From Helochares maculicollis (taxonomy: Eukaryota; Arthropoda; Insecta; Coleoptera; Hydrophilidae), in NCBI GenBank assembly GCA_033557835.1, contig JAWQRO010000112.1, forward strand, positions 1 to 56,436: 56,436 nt of DNA. The letters are read 5' to 3'. The notes under the pieces were generated by a model that made no database searches, was not told where the DNA came from, and was given only the letters and a program-made list of their open reading frames with translations. Positions 10,606-23,660 of the stretch are shown piece after piece (positions within the stretch are counted from its first letter, which is position 1; the number at the start of each line of letters is the position of its first letter). The position numbers were made by a program, and so were the translations under genes.

Positions 10606-13600
10606 TCGATGTGTTTCTACTTTTTTAGAAAATGTATATTTTGACACTGACATACTAAAATGATAATTACTAAAAACAAGATCGTTTTCTTGTTTCATTT
10701 AAAAATATAGATACTGTATGCTAGGATTACATTTTGATATACAGGTTGGTCGCGACTGTATTATTTATTGAAAATAACTGAAAGGGTTGCGTGTTAGTTA
10801 ATGTCGAGAGTTATTCAACAGAGCTGACTTGTCAGAATGTACGTGCGGAATTTTCCAGTTAAATCAACAATTGTGACCAAACATTTAAGGGTTGCACTTC
10901 AAAGAGGGTGTCAAAGCAAATCGAACTTCCATCTAAGCTTCAATATAGTAGAAACGTCCGCTTGAAAGCTTATATATGAGCACTTCTGTCCCTACTCATC
11001 CGTGAGTATCATTTGTTTGGACCTCCCCTCATAGGCGTCCGTTGCTGAGCTTTTACAAACCTTCGTAACGAGATTGAATGATTTCAAAACTTTTTTCTTG
11101 AATTAGTGCGGCACTAACTGGACATCAACCGTTCCGCCCAAGCGAGTCTTTTGAATTTTCGTCACAAGCTCGGCTTGCCCGCTCCGTTTTCGAATCAAAA
11201 AGCAGCAGATATCAATTTTTTCAACGCTGTGAGGGCGTATCGATTTGACCGCGATAATTAGCGGGAGTTTCATTGAAATTTGGAATAAGAGCTTGCATGT
11301 TTTTGCGGACGACGCCACTGGTTTTATTGTCCAGTGGCCTGTTTGATCATAATGCGGTGGTAAAGTGATTGTTATCTCTGCTGAAAGCATCTGCTCTGTC
11401 TTATAATCGCGTTATACGCGTTCTCGGTTCCAGAGTGATAGATAAAAACGCCTGCGCCCTTTGTGCTATCATTCGAGGTTGTGTAATCATCGTAATTTAA
11501 ACAATTCTGATTATTAACACGCTTGTGAAAGTTGATCTTGTGGATAATGCAGATTGATCATTCTAGGCCCAGTTTTGTCCGAGCAGTAACGCGACGTCCG
11601 CCAGCGAAACGACGCCCAGAGTCGGCCCTCTTGGTTTTGGCGGTACCAAACGGCTTAATTCGTTAGCAAGGTAAGCCGGGTCGATTGCACGAGCCGCCGA
11701 AACGAAACAACAATGATTACAAAAACAAGCACACAAACCTTTTCTTAGTAGAAAATATGTAAGGGAAGAAGCTTAACCTCCTAGAACAATAAAAGCAATT
11801 AGACATCCGCAACAGAACACCCCCCGCATTTATGAACTACTGCATTAAACATTAGTTAAGTTAAAACGTCCTCAAACTTGAAGTTATTCAAGAAGACATT
11901 AAAAATTCAGGAGATCGAGAAATAAACAAAGTGCAAATTCCAGGAGGCTCGCGGCGGCGTGGAGGCCTTCCCCGGCGCAGAAGACTCGCAAGAGATGTTG
12001 ATTACAGCAGATCACACCGCAAGTTATAAATTCAATTAAATTCTGGAGGCACAAATTAAATGGATATATTATTGAATTCCATCAACATATCTTAGGGTCC
12101 CTTACTTATGGCAACTTCGGAATTAAGTCCTCAAAATATTAACTATTAAACATCGTTAGAACCGCGCTCGGGGTTTTACTTTGCTAATTCACTTCCGTGA
12201 AAATGGGAGATTTCTCGTTTTGAATTATTAATAACAACAAGATGAGAATTGATGATAGAATAAGATATTGCGTCGGTACACTTAATTTTGGATCCGAATT
12301 AGACTGCGCCCAAGAAATTTTGCAGCGAAGTTCATGTCGAACCATACACTTATGTTGTACGAATCGCGCCTAATTACCTTTATCTTGTTATCTCATTAAT
12401 AATTATGAAAAAAATGCAAATAAGTACCGTAATTACATTGTTTTTAATTGTTCTACATATTTTACACTTTACATACTGAGCGAATTCCAGCGGGTCTCCG
12501 CGGAAGAGCGTCACTAATTTTCGAATCGATGTGAAATTCATAGCGTGCAAATAAAATATAAATATAATAATTGTTATCTTTCACCAACCTTGTATGAGTG
12601 CGAGATTAGCTAAACTGTATCAGTAATTAATCCTGTTATTTATAGTGAACTTCATTAAACATGCACAGAAGCAAATAGTGCATTGTATAAAATTACATCC
12701 TTTAAAAAACCGCTTCGATTCTCACACCATTCTATGGACGAGATATGGGAATCGTATGGACGATATTGTAAACCCATTCCAAGCCAGGAAAACTCACACA
12801 ACTATTTGGGCCTGATTGCTTGTGAATCGTTCGCTATTAAAACTTTCATCCAATCATTTTTAAAATGCATTTAATAATGGTTTTTACTGTATTAACTAAT
12901 GGCTTGATTTTATTGTATTCATTCATGGTTTTTATTGACTTAATTAGTCGGTTTTATCATGTTTACACAGCACTCAACTATTTACGTACTTTCTACAGAA
13001 TCTATGTATTTGTACCTGCAAAGCTATCGCTATTGTATTATCGAAGTCGGTTTTTGAGTTACCGTTCAAACTAATTGTACAAATTTGACCGTCAACACTT
13101 TGATACAATTTCAAGTGGCAGGTGTTGGAATTATTAATTAAAACCGTTTTTATGCGTCCACTAACAGGGGTGCAATAGGGCAAGTGCAGCCGAATTTCAG
13201 TTCTTCCCCAGTAATCATAGATGGGAAGAATGATAGATAGAAGGTAGATAGACGAGCAGCGACGTCGTCAGTGGCTTGATAACCGGGGTAAGCACCGATT
13301 ATGCAGCTCTAAACGTCCTACATCGCTAATTACCTCGGCGAAAGACGATTATACGCAGGTTTGTGTGTGTACATGTGCCGGCGAAATCGATGACTCGATA
13401 TGGACCACATCGGAATATTCAGAGAGAACACGCCATTTTGCATATATGTTTGCAAAATTTAAATAACTGGTTATGATTGGTTAGATTGAGGGCAATTTTT
13501 GTAATTTCTGTAATCTTCTGAATAGACTCACGTTCCTCCGAGCTCTTTCCAGGGTTATTACGAGGATTTGTGAATTGTTCTCCGTTTCGCTGCATATTCT

Positions 13601-14395
13601 TGATTCGTGATCGCCGAACTATTAAAATTTACTACAATTTTCATATAGTTCGAGAGCACCGTGTAATAAAACGCTTGAGATATTGGTTTTCTTTCGTAAA
13701 AAGTGCACGTCTGCCAACTTGTAATTATAGATGTTTATGTACAGTGTTGTTTCTTGTTTCAGTTGCGTTTCGCCCTCAGGCCACTTGCAATCGGTGAGTG
13801 CAACGTAGACGAGACGACTCGATTTTAGTTTTAATTGTACGAATGAATGTAAGAACCTAGAAAACGAAAAGGGACACCATCGATGAGTACTGTGAAGTCC
13901 AAAAATTGCTTTATAACTAGAAGACAGTTGGGATAACTGTGGATGTGCGAACTCTGCACGTCGTCGAAAACCGCAAGTGACCACAAATTGATGCTGCTCA
14001 TGATTTAAACGACTCTTCTCAGGACGATAAATCCCAACCTTATCTATTGATACAAAATCAAGATGGAATCGCTTGAAACCGAGAGTACTAGTAAATTATG
14101 CGCAATCAGATGTACAGAAAACGATTTATGGCAACTCGCTAATGGAGATCGTCTAAGTCCCTTTATATCCAACAACAACACGCTACATCTCCATTCTTCA
14201 ACACAACTAGCTCGAATTACTTTCTCAAGTAAGCACCTCCATCAGGACAGGCAACGAATCCAGTAAATGGAATATGTCAAATTAGCATAGATGTGAATAA
14301 GTAACAATTTCAAATCACATTAAAACGAAAAATAAAATTTATTCACAAAAGTGTTTTTCTCAACCTTAAATTGCAACCAAGACAATATGAAAGAA
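10606..14395. other. Unique DNA, presumed dac intron 1, with two GC-rich patches
   Basis: No gene recognised. Two patches stand out by GC and CpG content: about 11565-11700 and about 11940-12010. The first ends in AG followed by GTAAGC on the plus strand at about 11669-11676, a donor-like site. Short frames on both strands cross them but none resembles a family I know. They could be non-coding exons or regulatory islands. Confidence 0.4.
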
Positions 14396-14399
14396 GCTT

Positions 14400-15935
14400 G
14401 TACCATCTGCAAAACGTCTAAGCTGCGCCTTTGGCGCAGCTGATTCGAGCTTCGCTCTTCAATTAAAAGCGTCCACTGGAGATTCTAACATCCAGAAACA
14501 TTCCATTGTTTTTTACGCTTAGAAATAATATGCTTGTAAGTAGATGTGAATAAGTAATAATTTCAAATCATTTTGAAACGACAAATAAAATTTATTTACA
14601 AAAGTGTATTCTAAATCTTAAACTGCAGTCACGACAATGTGAAAGAAGCTTGTACCATCTGCGAAACGTCTAAGCTGCGCCTTCGGCGCAGCCGATTCGA
14701 GCTTCGCTCTTCAATTAAAAACGTCCACTGGAGATTTTAACATCCAGAATCTTTCCATTGTTTTTTACGCTTAAAAATAATATGCTTGTAAATAGATGTG
14801 AATAAGTAATAAATCATTTTGAAACGACAAATAAAATTTATTTACAAAAGTGTATTCTAGATGTCAAACTGCAGCCACGACAATGTGAAAGAAGCTTGTA
14901 TCATCTGCAAAACGTCTAAGCAGCCGATTCGAGCTTCGCTCTTCAATTAAAAGCGTCACTGGAGATTCTAACATCCAGAAACAGTCCTTTGTTTTTTACG
15001 CCTAAAAATAATATGCTTGTAAATAGATATGATTAAGTAATAATTTCTAATCAATTTGAAACGAAAAATAAAATTTATTCACAAAAGCGTGCTTTTCTCA
15101 ACCTTAAATTGCAACCAAAAAAATGTGAAAGAAGCTTGTATCATTTACAAAACGTATAAGCTGCGCCTTCGGCGCAGCCGATTCGAGCTTCGCTCTTCAA
15201 TTAAAAGCGTCTACTGGAGATTCTAACATCCAGAAACATTCCATTGTTTTTTACGCCTAAAAATAATATGGTTGTAAATAGATGTGAATAAGTAAATCAT
15301 TTTGAAGCGACAAATAAAATTTATTTACAAAAGTGTATTCTAAATCTTAAACTGCAGCCACGACAATGTGAAAGAAGCTTATACCATCTGCATAAGGTCT
15401 AAGCTGCGCCTTCGGCGCAGCCGATTCGAGCTTCGCTCTTCAATTAAAAGCGTCCACTGGAGATTCTAACATCCAGAAACATTCCATTGTTTTTTACGCC
15501 TATAAATAATATGCTTGTAAATATATATAATTAAGTAATAATTTCTAATCAATTTGAAACGAAAAATAAAATTTATTCACAAAAGCGTGTTTTTCTCAAC
15601 CTTAAATTGCAACCAAAAAAATGTGAAAGAAAATTATATGATTTACAAAAAGTATAAGCTGCGCCTCCGGCGCAGCCGATTCGAGCTTCGCTCTTCAATT
15701 AAGAGCGTCGACTTAAATTTCTAACAACCAGATACATTCCACTATTTTTTACGTTTGTAAGAAATTGATATAATAATAGAAATAAAGTGTATTCTAAATT
15801 TTAAACTGCAGCCACGACAATGTGAAAGAAGCTTGTACCATCTGCAAAACGTCTAAGCTGCGCCTTCGGCACAGCCGATTCGAGCTTCGCTCTTCAAATA
15901 AGAACGTCAACCTAAGCTTCTAAAATCCAAATATG
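14400..15935 (+). repeat. Family B array 2, ~245-255 bp units
   Basis: Seven tandem units whose 19-nt hairpin starts at 14422, 14674, 15160, 15403, 15658 and 15857. A unit near 14919 has lost the hairpin (AAGCAGCCGATTCG). The spacer here is also conserved (AAATTTATTCACAAAAG; GTGAAAGAAGCTTGTACCAT), unlike array 1, so this block amplified as a whole unit. Each cassette ends with the ATTCTAACATCCAGAAAC stretch. Confidence 0.95.
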
Positions 15936-15989
15936 TCATAACCGAGTGTCAACATTAATTAAATTAATCTAAAAGAACTGTATCAAGAA

Positions 15990-16301
15990 AACCTTGGGTT
16001 TGCCGAGCGAAGCGAGGCAAAGCCAGCTGCCCTTGAATAGTACATTATTACTAGCTGAAACGTTCTTGGATATTAGAATTTATGTAAACGCTCTAAGTCG
16101 AATTGTTTTTGTATAGAAACAATTAAGTTGACGCTCTAAGTCTATTCTAAATCTTAAACTGCAACCAAGAAAATGTGAAATAAGCTTGTATCAACTGCAA
16201 AATGTCTAAGCTGCGCCTTCGGCGCAGCCGAATCGAGCTTCGCTCTTCAATTAAAAGCGTCAACTTAAGTTTCTAATAACCAGAAACATTCCGCTTTTTT
16301 T
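15990..16301. repeat. Family C module inside family B array
   Basis: GCCGAGCGAAGCGAGGC (16002-16018), the family C hairpin, sits inside the family B block. It is followed by GTTCTTGGATATTAGAATTT and ACGCTCTAAGT, which resemble family B flanks read on the other strand. A further family B cassette follows (hairpin near 16210-16228). This is one of two places in the window where B and C are physically mixed. Confidence 0.85.
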
Positions 16302-16369
16302 AACGCTTAGAAATACGCTTGTAAAGCATTTAGTTGTAAAACTTTACAAGCATATTATTTCTAAGCGTT
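16302..16369. repeat. 68-bp inverted repeat (long hairpin)
   Basis: AACGCTTAGAAAT and GCTTGTAAAG on the left arm are matched by CTTTACAAGC and ATTTCTAAGCGTT on the right arm, with a loop of about 15 nt and a 2/5-nt internal bulge. The arm sequence is a piece of the family B spacer (ACGCTTAGAAATAATATGC), so it arose by inverted duplication of repeat DNA. Confidence 0.9.
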
Positions 16370-16804
16370 GAGATACTATGTAGAGTAATATTTCTTAGTG
16401 TCGCAGGGTTTGACTGCAGCCAAATTGGCATTTTGTTAAAGAAATAGAGAATTTTTGTTTTTGAATCAGTACTGAGAGCTATCTATTAAGGTACCACGCC
16501 TCTAGTGTTAATTACAGTCCCTTAGTTTCATGTAGACACATAATATTAAACTTGAAGAAAGAAAAACTGAAACTAAACAAAAAATAAGAATGTATTATAT
16601 GAACGTGATACAACACTAGAACTCAAAGAAACAACATATTTGTATTTCTTCTCAACATTTTCTTGTACTTACATTTATGAAGTAAATATATTACTGACAG
16701 AGTAGGAATTTTACCGAATGAACCTGATGCTTTATTTCAGATCTTACGCTTCAATCATATCTCCACATAAGAATAAAATTAATAAAAAGCATGCAACGCG
16801 CGTT
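16370..16804. other. AT-rich spacer
   Basis: No gene or repeat recognised in this stretch. Confidence 0.5.
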
Positions 16805-17560
16805 TCATATAAAAAAAGTGTAAGCTGCGCCTTTGGCGCAGCCGATTCGAGCTTCGCTCTCAATTAAAAGCGTTTACCTAAGCTTCTAACATTCAGAAGC
16901 CAAATTATTAAGAACGTGCACCTTTTTTTAGTTGCCTATTTCATCCACAGAAGTTTTGCTTATTTCCAATAGTGAGCATCAGTCAAGAACAAAATTGTTT
17001 GACAATGAGAAGTAAGACTTTAACATCGCATAACGACTAAGCTGCGCCTTCGGCGCAGCCACTTCGAGCTTCGCTATTCAAATAAGAACGTCAACCTAAG
17101 CTTCTAACATTCAGAAAACAGATTATTAAGATCGTCCACTACTCTTATTTGCATATTTTATCCACACCAGTTTTGATTATTTCAAATCGTCAGCTTCAGT
17201 CAAGAACAAAATTGTTGGACAATGAGAAGTAGAATTTTAACACCGCATAAAGACTAAGCTGCGCCTTCGGCGCAGCCGCTTCGAGCTTCGCTATTCAAAT
17301 AAGAACGTCAACCTAAGCTCCTAACATTCAAAAAACCGAATTATTAAGAACGTCCACCTTTTTTATTTACACATTTTGTCTACACCAGTTTTGGTTATTT
17401 CAAATCGTCAGCTTCAGTCAAGAACAAAATTGTTGGAAAGTGAGAAGTAAGATTTTAACATCGCATAACGACTAAGCTGCGCCTTCGGCGCAGCCGCTTC
17501 GAGCTTCGCTCTCAATTAAAAGCGTCAACCTAAGCGTCTAACATCCTGAAACATTCCGCA
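16805..17560 (+). repeat. Family B array 3, 217-bp units
   Basis: Four units with the 19-nt hairpin at 16824, 17041, 17258 and 17476, that is steps of 217, 217 and 218 bp. The spacer (AAGAACAAAATTGTTTGACA, ATGAGAAGTAAG) differs from that of array 2 but matches array 1, so the same cassette is carried by at least two spacer subfamilies. Confidence 0.95.
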
Positions 17561-18049
17561 GCGGCACTTTTTGTGCTAGAAGATTGATATAGCTACATAA
17601 TGGAAACGTAGATTTTTACCATCATAACGATTAAGTAAGTAAGCTTATCAAAAATCTAATATAGGATGCAGAACTGAAAGATTCATGTGTATTTAGATTT
17701 AGCAAGATTATCGACGTTTCAATTTTTGGTCTACTATTGATGTAGTAAGTATAATATTCATTCCAGCTGCAATTTCTAATAGTAAACAGTAAATCCACTG
17801 TTTTTTATCAAACGCAAATTTTGCTGGAAACTTAGAGGACAATCAAAAACTGGAAATTGTTCTGCCATGATAATAATACCATCTCTGTATGGTATGAAGT
17901 ATAAACTAGGGAAACTAAAAACAGGCGTTTATTTATTAAAAATGTGACAATTAGTATCAATAGAAATAACGTGTGTTTTGCAAACTTCACGCCAAACAAT
18001 TTCAGTCGTCAAGTTTTGTGGCGTGTTTATTTCCTAAAGCGTCGCCATT
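17561..18049. other. AT-rich spacer
   Basis: Nothing recognised. Confidence 0.45.
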
Positions 18050-18102
18050 TTGCGAGGGATGAGCGAGCGAAGCGAGCGAATCCCGAGTAAGCGAAGCTTA
18101 TC
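18050..18102 (+). repeat. Solitary family A module, reverse orientation
   Basis: A perfect 29-nt hairpin core at 18056-18084 followed by GAGTAAGCGAAGCTT. It has no tandem neighbour. Useful as a single-copy insertion whose flanks may show a target-site duplication when compared with another allele. Confidence 0.93.
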
Positions 18103-18425
18103 CGTTTATTGAAGCATTCTGATTTAACGAGTGAATCCAGTGTTACTAAGATACAATTAGAAACAAACACTTTCGAATTTAAAAATTATTATCCTTAAGC
18201 ATCTATTTCGAGTATTATAATTAGACCAAGGTTAATTTATATGAAACTTTTAAGATTAAAAATAATACTTCCAGTTCTTTAATTGAGTTGAGATTTTGTG
18301 AGTGTTGCATTTTGTGAATTTTTAAGGGCTGGGCTAAATTTCAACTCAAATGCACCATGTTATTGAATTGCTTAGTCAAAAAATTTTGAAAGTGTTGTTT
18401 ACAGGTAATGAAAATGCATTGTGAT

Positions 18426-18619
18426 GGATGAGCGAGCGAAGGGATGAGCGAGCCAATGGATTAGCGAGCGAATGGATTAGCGAGCGAAGGGATGAGCGAG
18501 CAAATGGATTAGCGAGCGGAGGGATGAGCGAGCGAATGGATGAGCGAGCGAAGAGATGAGCAAGCGAAAGGATTAGCCGGTGAAGGGATGAACGAGCAAT
18601 GGGATAAACGAGCAAATGG
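18426..18619 (+). repeat. 16-bp minisatellite derived from half of the family A core
   Basis: About twelve degenerate copies of GGATGAGCGAGCGAAT (variants GGATTAGCGAGCGAAT and GGATGAGCGAGCAAAT). The unit is the left arm of the family A hairpin plus part of the loop, amplified on its own. The open frame on the minus strand (R-S-L rich) is a by-product. Confidence 0.93.
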
Positions 18620-20964
18620 TGCGTTTTAGAAGAAATATACAGTTTGAGTATTTTTAGAACGTCGTAGTGGAGAAATCAAAGTTAATAAAAAATTGTGTCT
18701 TGTAGAGAAATGAAAGTTCTACATTTTGACGTAAAATTGAGTAATGTAGAGGAATGAAAGTTAATAACTTTGACATTAAATCGAGTATTGATTTTAAGGC
18801 TGCAATCGCAATCAACACACGTAGCCTACATCAAAGGATGATAAAGCATATAGGAGGACTCCTCCCCTGGAATAAGTTCCATTATCTAATAATACAGCAT
18901 TTAGCATTTGGAAGTACAATGAGAATGAGTGATACAGCGGCCTGTAATTATTCCTTCACCCAAGTCAGTCAGTCACTCGTATCTGATGTTCCACAGTTGA
19001 TTTCAAAAGTCGCTGTTGTGTACATGTGTGTGTATCTGCTCGCGAGATTTTATTCAGCACCAATCTGCAAATCTTTTATTAAGTAAGATAAACCCGCGCG
19101 TACTTTTTACAAATCCATCAAGGAATCCGAACACAAACAAAAAGAATTAAGTGATTCTAAAAGCTGGCTCGCAGAATGACATGTGAATCTCTTTAATAAT
19201 AAATTCAACAGGGTAGTTATTAAAATATCACTGGCCTGCCCGGCTACAACAACAGCACCGTTTAGACAGTGAGAAACAACACGCAATGCAACTAAACTGA
19301 AGAAAAAAGCCCAATCCTCGACCAAGCCGACCAACCATTCGGTAATCGCTTAACCCTCAGACCCCGGCTCCAATTTGAATTTCGATGGTTAATTTTCGTT
19401 CCTCCACTTACAACTAAGGCATTAGTTGGCGAATTGCATCCGCTAACAACTCATGATTTCCAATGCGACACACTTGGATTACCCATTTGGCCTCCAGAAT
19501 GGCAAACAAATTCAGTTCTTCGTCGGACACATGATAATTAATTCATGTAGGATCTGAAATCTGAAGATCGCCGCGTACTAATGACCACGGAATGACATCA
19601 TATAATTAAAGAAAGACGGATGAATCTGAACGGTAATAAACATCTCTTTCATTCCTGCACATTATAAATTATCTTCGTTTCCATTGTATAGTCGTACATA
19701 TCGGCCTAAAGACACTGTTTCATTTTTAATTAATTAACTTCGTAAAAACAAATGAGTTTTAAGATTTCTTCTTGTAATTCTTATCCTGCATGCTTTCCAT
19801 AATTAATAACATTTTCACCCTATAGAAGGCCGAACGCAAATCCCACCCTCTACTTGAACATTTTTAATGCTCAATCCTTCTTCTAGCGACCCATGTTAAA
19901 TTGTGGAAGTTTCCCGGCCTGTTTGTTTTTAGGCATACAATGGACTACTATGTGCGGCGATTATAATACGATATAGACTTCTCTCATTAATAATCTCGGA
20001 CTTGCTCGTTTCGCCTCAGTTTGTTAGAAATGTAATTAAAAGTAAAGTTTGTATTCTCTAAACTTCCATTGATTTACACGTAGCCTTGCGACTTGTTTCT
20101 TCGGTTCGAAAATAAGTCTCGCAAATTTGATTATTGATTCTACCTTCAGGCCGATGCAGTTTTGCAGAGCAAACAATCGGAAAGGAGTATTTAACAGCGG
20201 TTCGCATTATAAGCCGATCATCATAAAAAGATATTAGATGTATTTTCATTCAGAAAAATGGAACAATGGTAGGGTTGCGTATTGGTGGGTAATGTGGAAG
20301 AGGGGTGCATCGGACAGACAGTTACAGTAGCCCTGCTTTGTTGCAGATAGAGGATTCGATTATAAAGCCTTTTTGCCATCAGGGCGCCTCTTAGATATTC
20401 TTTTCATGCGGTTCATATACGTGAAGAATATGATTTGCCTCATTGCCCTCGAAAAGTATAATTTCAAAATAAAAGAGCTTTTTTAGTAAAGCGTATGCGG
20501 CTTGTGAAAAACGAGGTCATACGCATTCGGGGGTTATCTCGTTTTTGTTTGATTATACCAACCAGCTGGTCTTTTCTATTACCTCCTCGCTCCTAGACCT
20601 ATTAATTCTATATTAACAACTTTGTAGATTTTACGGTTAAGGAGCTGCATGACAATGAAATGCAATTCTTACAGTCCCGTGTACTGTACGAACAATTTAT
20701 CAGTACATATAATTTTGACACAAAATATCTGCACTAACTAAGCAAGAATCAATTAGGGCTATTCCACTTGAACTGCCCTGACGTACAACATTTAAAACAC
20801 CTTCAAACTTTCGTCGCTGCTATTTTATAAACTTTGAAAACATGGTTCAATTCCTGGACTGAATATTTGAGTGGATTTCAAAATGTTCATATGCTGATGA
20901 AAATACATCAAGGGCTAAATTCACTCCAAACTAGGATTTAAAAACAAAATGACTCTTTAAAGCC
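18620..20964. other. Unique DNA, presumed dac intron 1
   Basis: No gene recognised. Contains many TAATTA-type AT motifs, as expected for insect intronic DNA. Nothing stands out. Confidence 0.45.
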
Positions 20965-23660
20965 CTTCTACTCTGCAAGGAATGAGCGAGCGAATCCTGA
21001 GCAAGCAAAGCTTGCTCGATTCTTGATGAAATCCTACTATAAGTACAGATTTAGATATTGATACTATGGAAGTCAAAATAGGAGCAAGCGACCACAGCCG
21101 CTTATGATTTTAGTGCTTTTTAACAATTCATCATTTAAAGTATCTTCGCTGCGAGCGGAATGAGCGAGCAGCGTTTGTTTGTTTTATGATGCTTTTCTAC
21201 CTCTCTGCTATATATACACACTTTGAAACTAAAAATGTGATCTGCTGCTCTTCCACGCTCCTATTAAGTCTTGCTATTCCATTTCTAAATATTTCCATAT
21301 TTCATCAGTAAGCAAATCCAACTTGATAATTAATGGGATTCTATTATAAAAGCAAGCTCAGATATTTAAGCTATGCCCAAAATCAGTGCGTTATAAAAGA
21401 GCCAATCTAAGCAAGCTGTGTCCAGAAACGATACGCTTTGATCGGCATATCGCGAAAACAGTTCTTTGCCTCATATTATTACGGATTTTAAGATGTTCAT
21501 ATTCTGGGAGAGATTAAGATTAAACTATGCGACAGTTCTGCTGTCGTTTCTCGGTTTTATTACGCTCTACAAATACATTTCAAAGCCTGCTCATTCCGTA
21601 ATGCAAAACTACACGAGGGATGAGCGAGCGAAGCGAGCGAATCCCGAGTAAGCGAAGCTTGTTTCATGCTTGATGGCACCTGGCTAGAAGTACAGATTCA
21701 AAACTTTAATCGACGCTGAAAAGCAATACGCTTTAAAAGAGTCAACCTGAGCTTCTAACATCCAGAAAAAATACTCAAGAGCCTCGCTTCGCTCGGCATA
21801 GCTTGTATACTTTGAAAATAGTCTTAGTCTCTAGCGCTTCTATGGTTTACAACATGCTCATGTTGTAGGAAAGCTTTTTATACTTTGATAAATAATACAA
21901 GCTGCTGTCGTTTCTCGTTCTCTAATTTTATGTTAAAGTGCGTTCATTCGTTAACGCTTTTCGACCCCGCGAGGGATGAGCGAGCGAAGCGAGCGAATCG
22001 CGAGTACGCGAAGCTTGTTTCATGCTTCATGGCATCTTACTAGAACTACAGACTTAGATATTCAAGGGACATGCAACAACAATACGCTTTAAAAGCGTCA
22101 ACCTAAGCTTCTAGCATTCAGAAATAATACCCAAAGCCTTGCTTCGCTCGGCATATTGTAGGAAAGTTGTTTTTACTTTGATAAGTAATGCAAAATATTG
22201 TCGTTTTTCGTTCTTAATACGCTCTTTAATTTTATTTTAAAGTGTACTCATTCCTTAACGCTTCCTAGCTCCACGAGGGAATCCCGAGTAAGCGAAGCTT
22301 GTTTCATGCTTCATGGCATCTTACTAGAACTACAGATTTAGATATTTAAGTGACGTGCAACAACAATACGCTTTAAAAGCGTCAACCTAAGCTTCTAGCA
22401 TTCAGAAATAATACCCAAAGCCTTGCTTCGCTCGGCATAGCTACTATACCTTGAAAATATTGCTCATTTCTTAGTCTCTAACTCTGCTATGGCTTTCAAC
22501 ATGTTCATATTGTAGGAAAGTTGTTTTTACTTTGATAAGTAATGCAAAATATTGTCGTTTCTCGTTCTTAATACGCTCTTTAATTTTATTTTAAAGTGTA
22601 CTCATTCCTTAACGCTTCCTAGCTCCGCGAGCGAATCCCGAGTAAGCGAAGCTTGTTTCATGCTTCATGGCATCTTATTAGAACTACAGATTTAGATATT
22701 TAAGTGACGTGCAACAGCAATACGCTTTAAAAAATCAACCTGAGCTCCCCTAACATCCAGAAAAAATACTCAAGTGCCTCGCTTCGCTCGGCATAGCTTG
22801 TACGCCTACAAAACATAGTTCAGTTCTTAGGCTCTAATAGCTATGTTATTTTGAATTGTTCGAAACTGATAATGTGATTTGCTGCCATTCCCCATTTTTA
22901 TTACAATTGTATTATGAAACGTTCTTATTCTTTAATGCACTTCCACTGTGCGAGCGAATCTCGAGTAAGCGAAACTTCTTTCATGCTTTATGGCTCTTAC
23001 TAGACCTACAGATTTAGATATTTAAACGACGTTTAACAGCAATATAACTGAAAATAGTCAATCTAGGCTTCTAACATCGAGAAATAATACTTAGCTTCGC
23101 TTCGCTCGGCATAGCTTGTACGTCTTTAAATCATAGTTCAGTTTTTAGACTCTAATAGCTATATTATTATGAATAGTATGAAATTGATAATGCGATTTGC
23201 TGCCATTTCTCGTTTGTATTACGATCTACAATTGTATTTTGAAGCGCCTTTATTCCTTAGCGCTTCTTTACTTCGCGAGGGATGAGCGAGCGAATCCCGA
23301 GTAAGCAAAGCTTATCTCATGCTTCATGGCATCTTACTAGAACTACAGATTTAGGTATTTGAGCTACATTCAACTGCAATACGCTTTAAAAAATCAACCT
23401 GAGCTTTTAACATCCAGAGACAAAACTCAGAGCCTCGCTTCGCTCGGCATAGCTTGTGCATCTTCTAAACATAGGTCAGTTCTTAGGCTCTAAGAGCTAT
23501 GTTATTATGAGTAGTTAGAAGCTGATAATGTAATTTGCTGTCATTTCCCGTTTTTGTTACGTTCTGCAATTGTATTTGAAAGCGCTCAACGCTTATGCAC
23601 TCCACGAGGGATGAGCGAGCGAAGCGAGCGAATCCCGAGTAAGCGAAGCTTGGCTGGTCC
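20965..23660 (+). repeat. Composite A+B+C array, ~345-bp units
   Basis: Tandem units each contain, in order: a family A module in reverse orientation (perfect 29-nt cores at 21617-21645 and 23608-23636; other units keep CGAATCCCGAGTAAGCGAAG); a conserved stretch (TTTCATGCTTCATGGCATC, CTACAGATTTAGATATTT); the B/C box TCAACCTAAGCTTCT (for example 22382-22396) with a CTTTAAAAGCG lead; and the family C hairpin in inverse orientation (GCCTTGCTTCGCTCGGC at 22420-22436), then AT-rich DNA. Units begin near 21617, 21970, 22275, 22625, 22945, 23280 and 23605. The first part (20965-21610) is decayed. Confidence 0.92.

Noticed and set aside
11103..11390. 95-codon minus-strand open frame
   Set aside because: No recognisable domain or splice signals and composition like flanking DNA. 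Not supported as a gene.
11560..11700. Minus-strand frame with PPKPRGPTLGV considered as dac exon 2 (SRPGRPPKR-like)
   Set aside because: No acceptor in the right phase and no matching conserved residues beyond a proline/basic resemblance. Left as a GC-rich patch.
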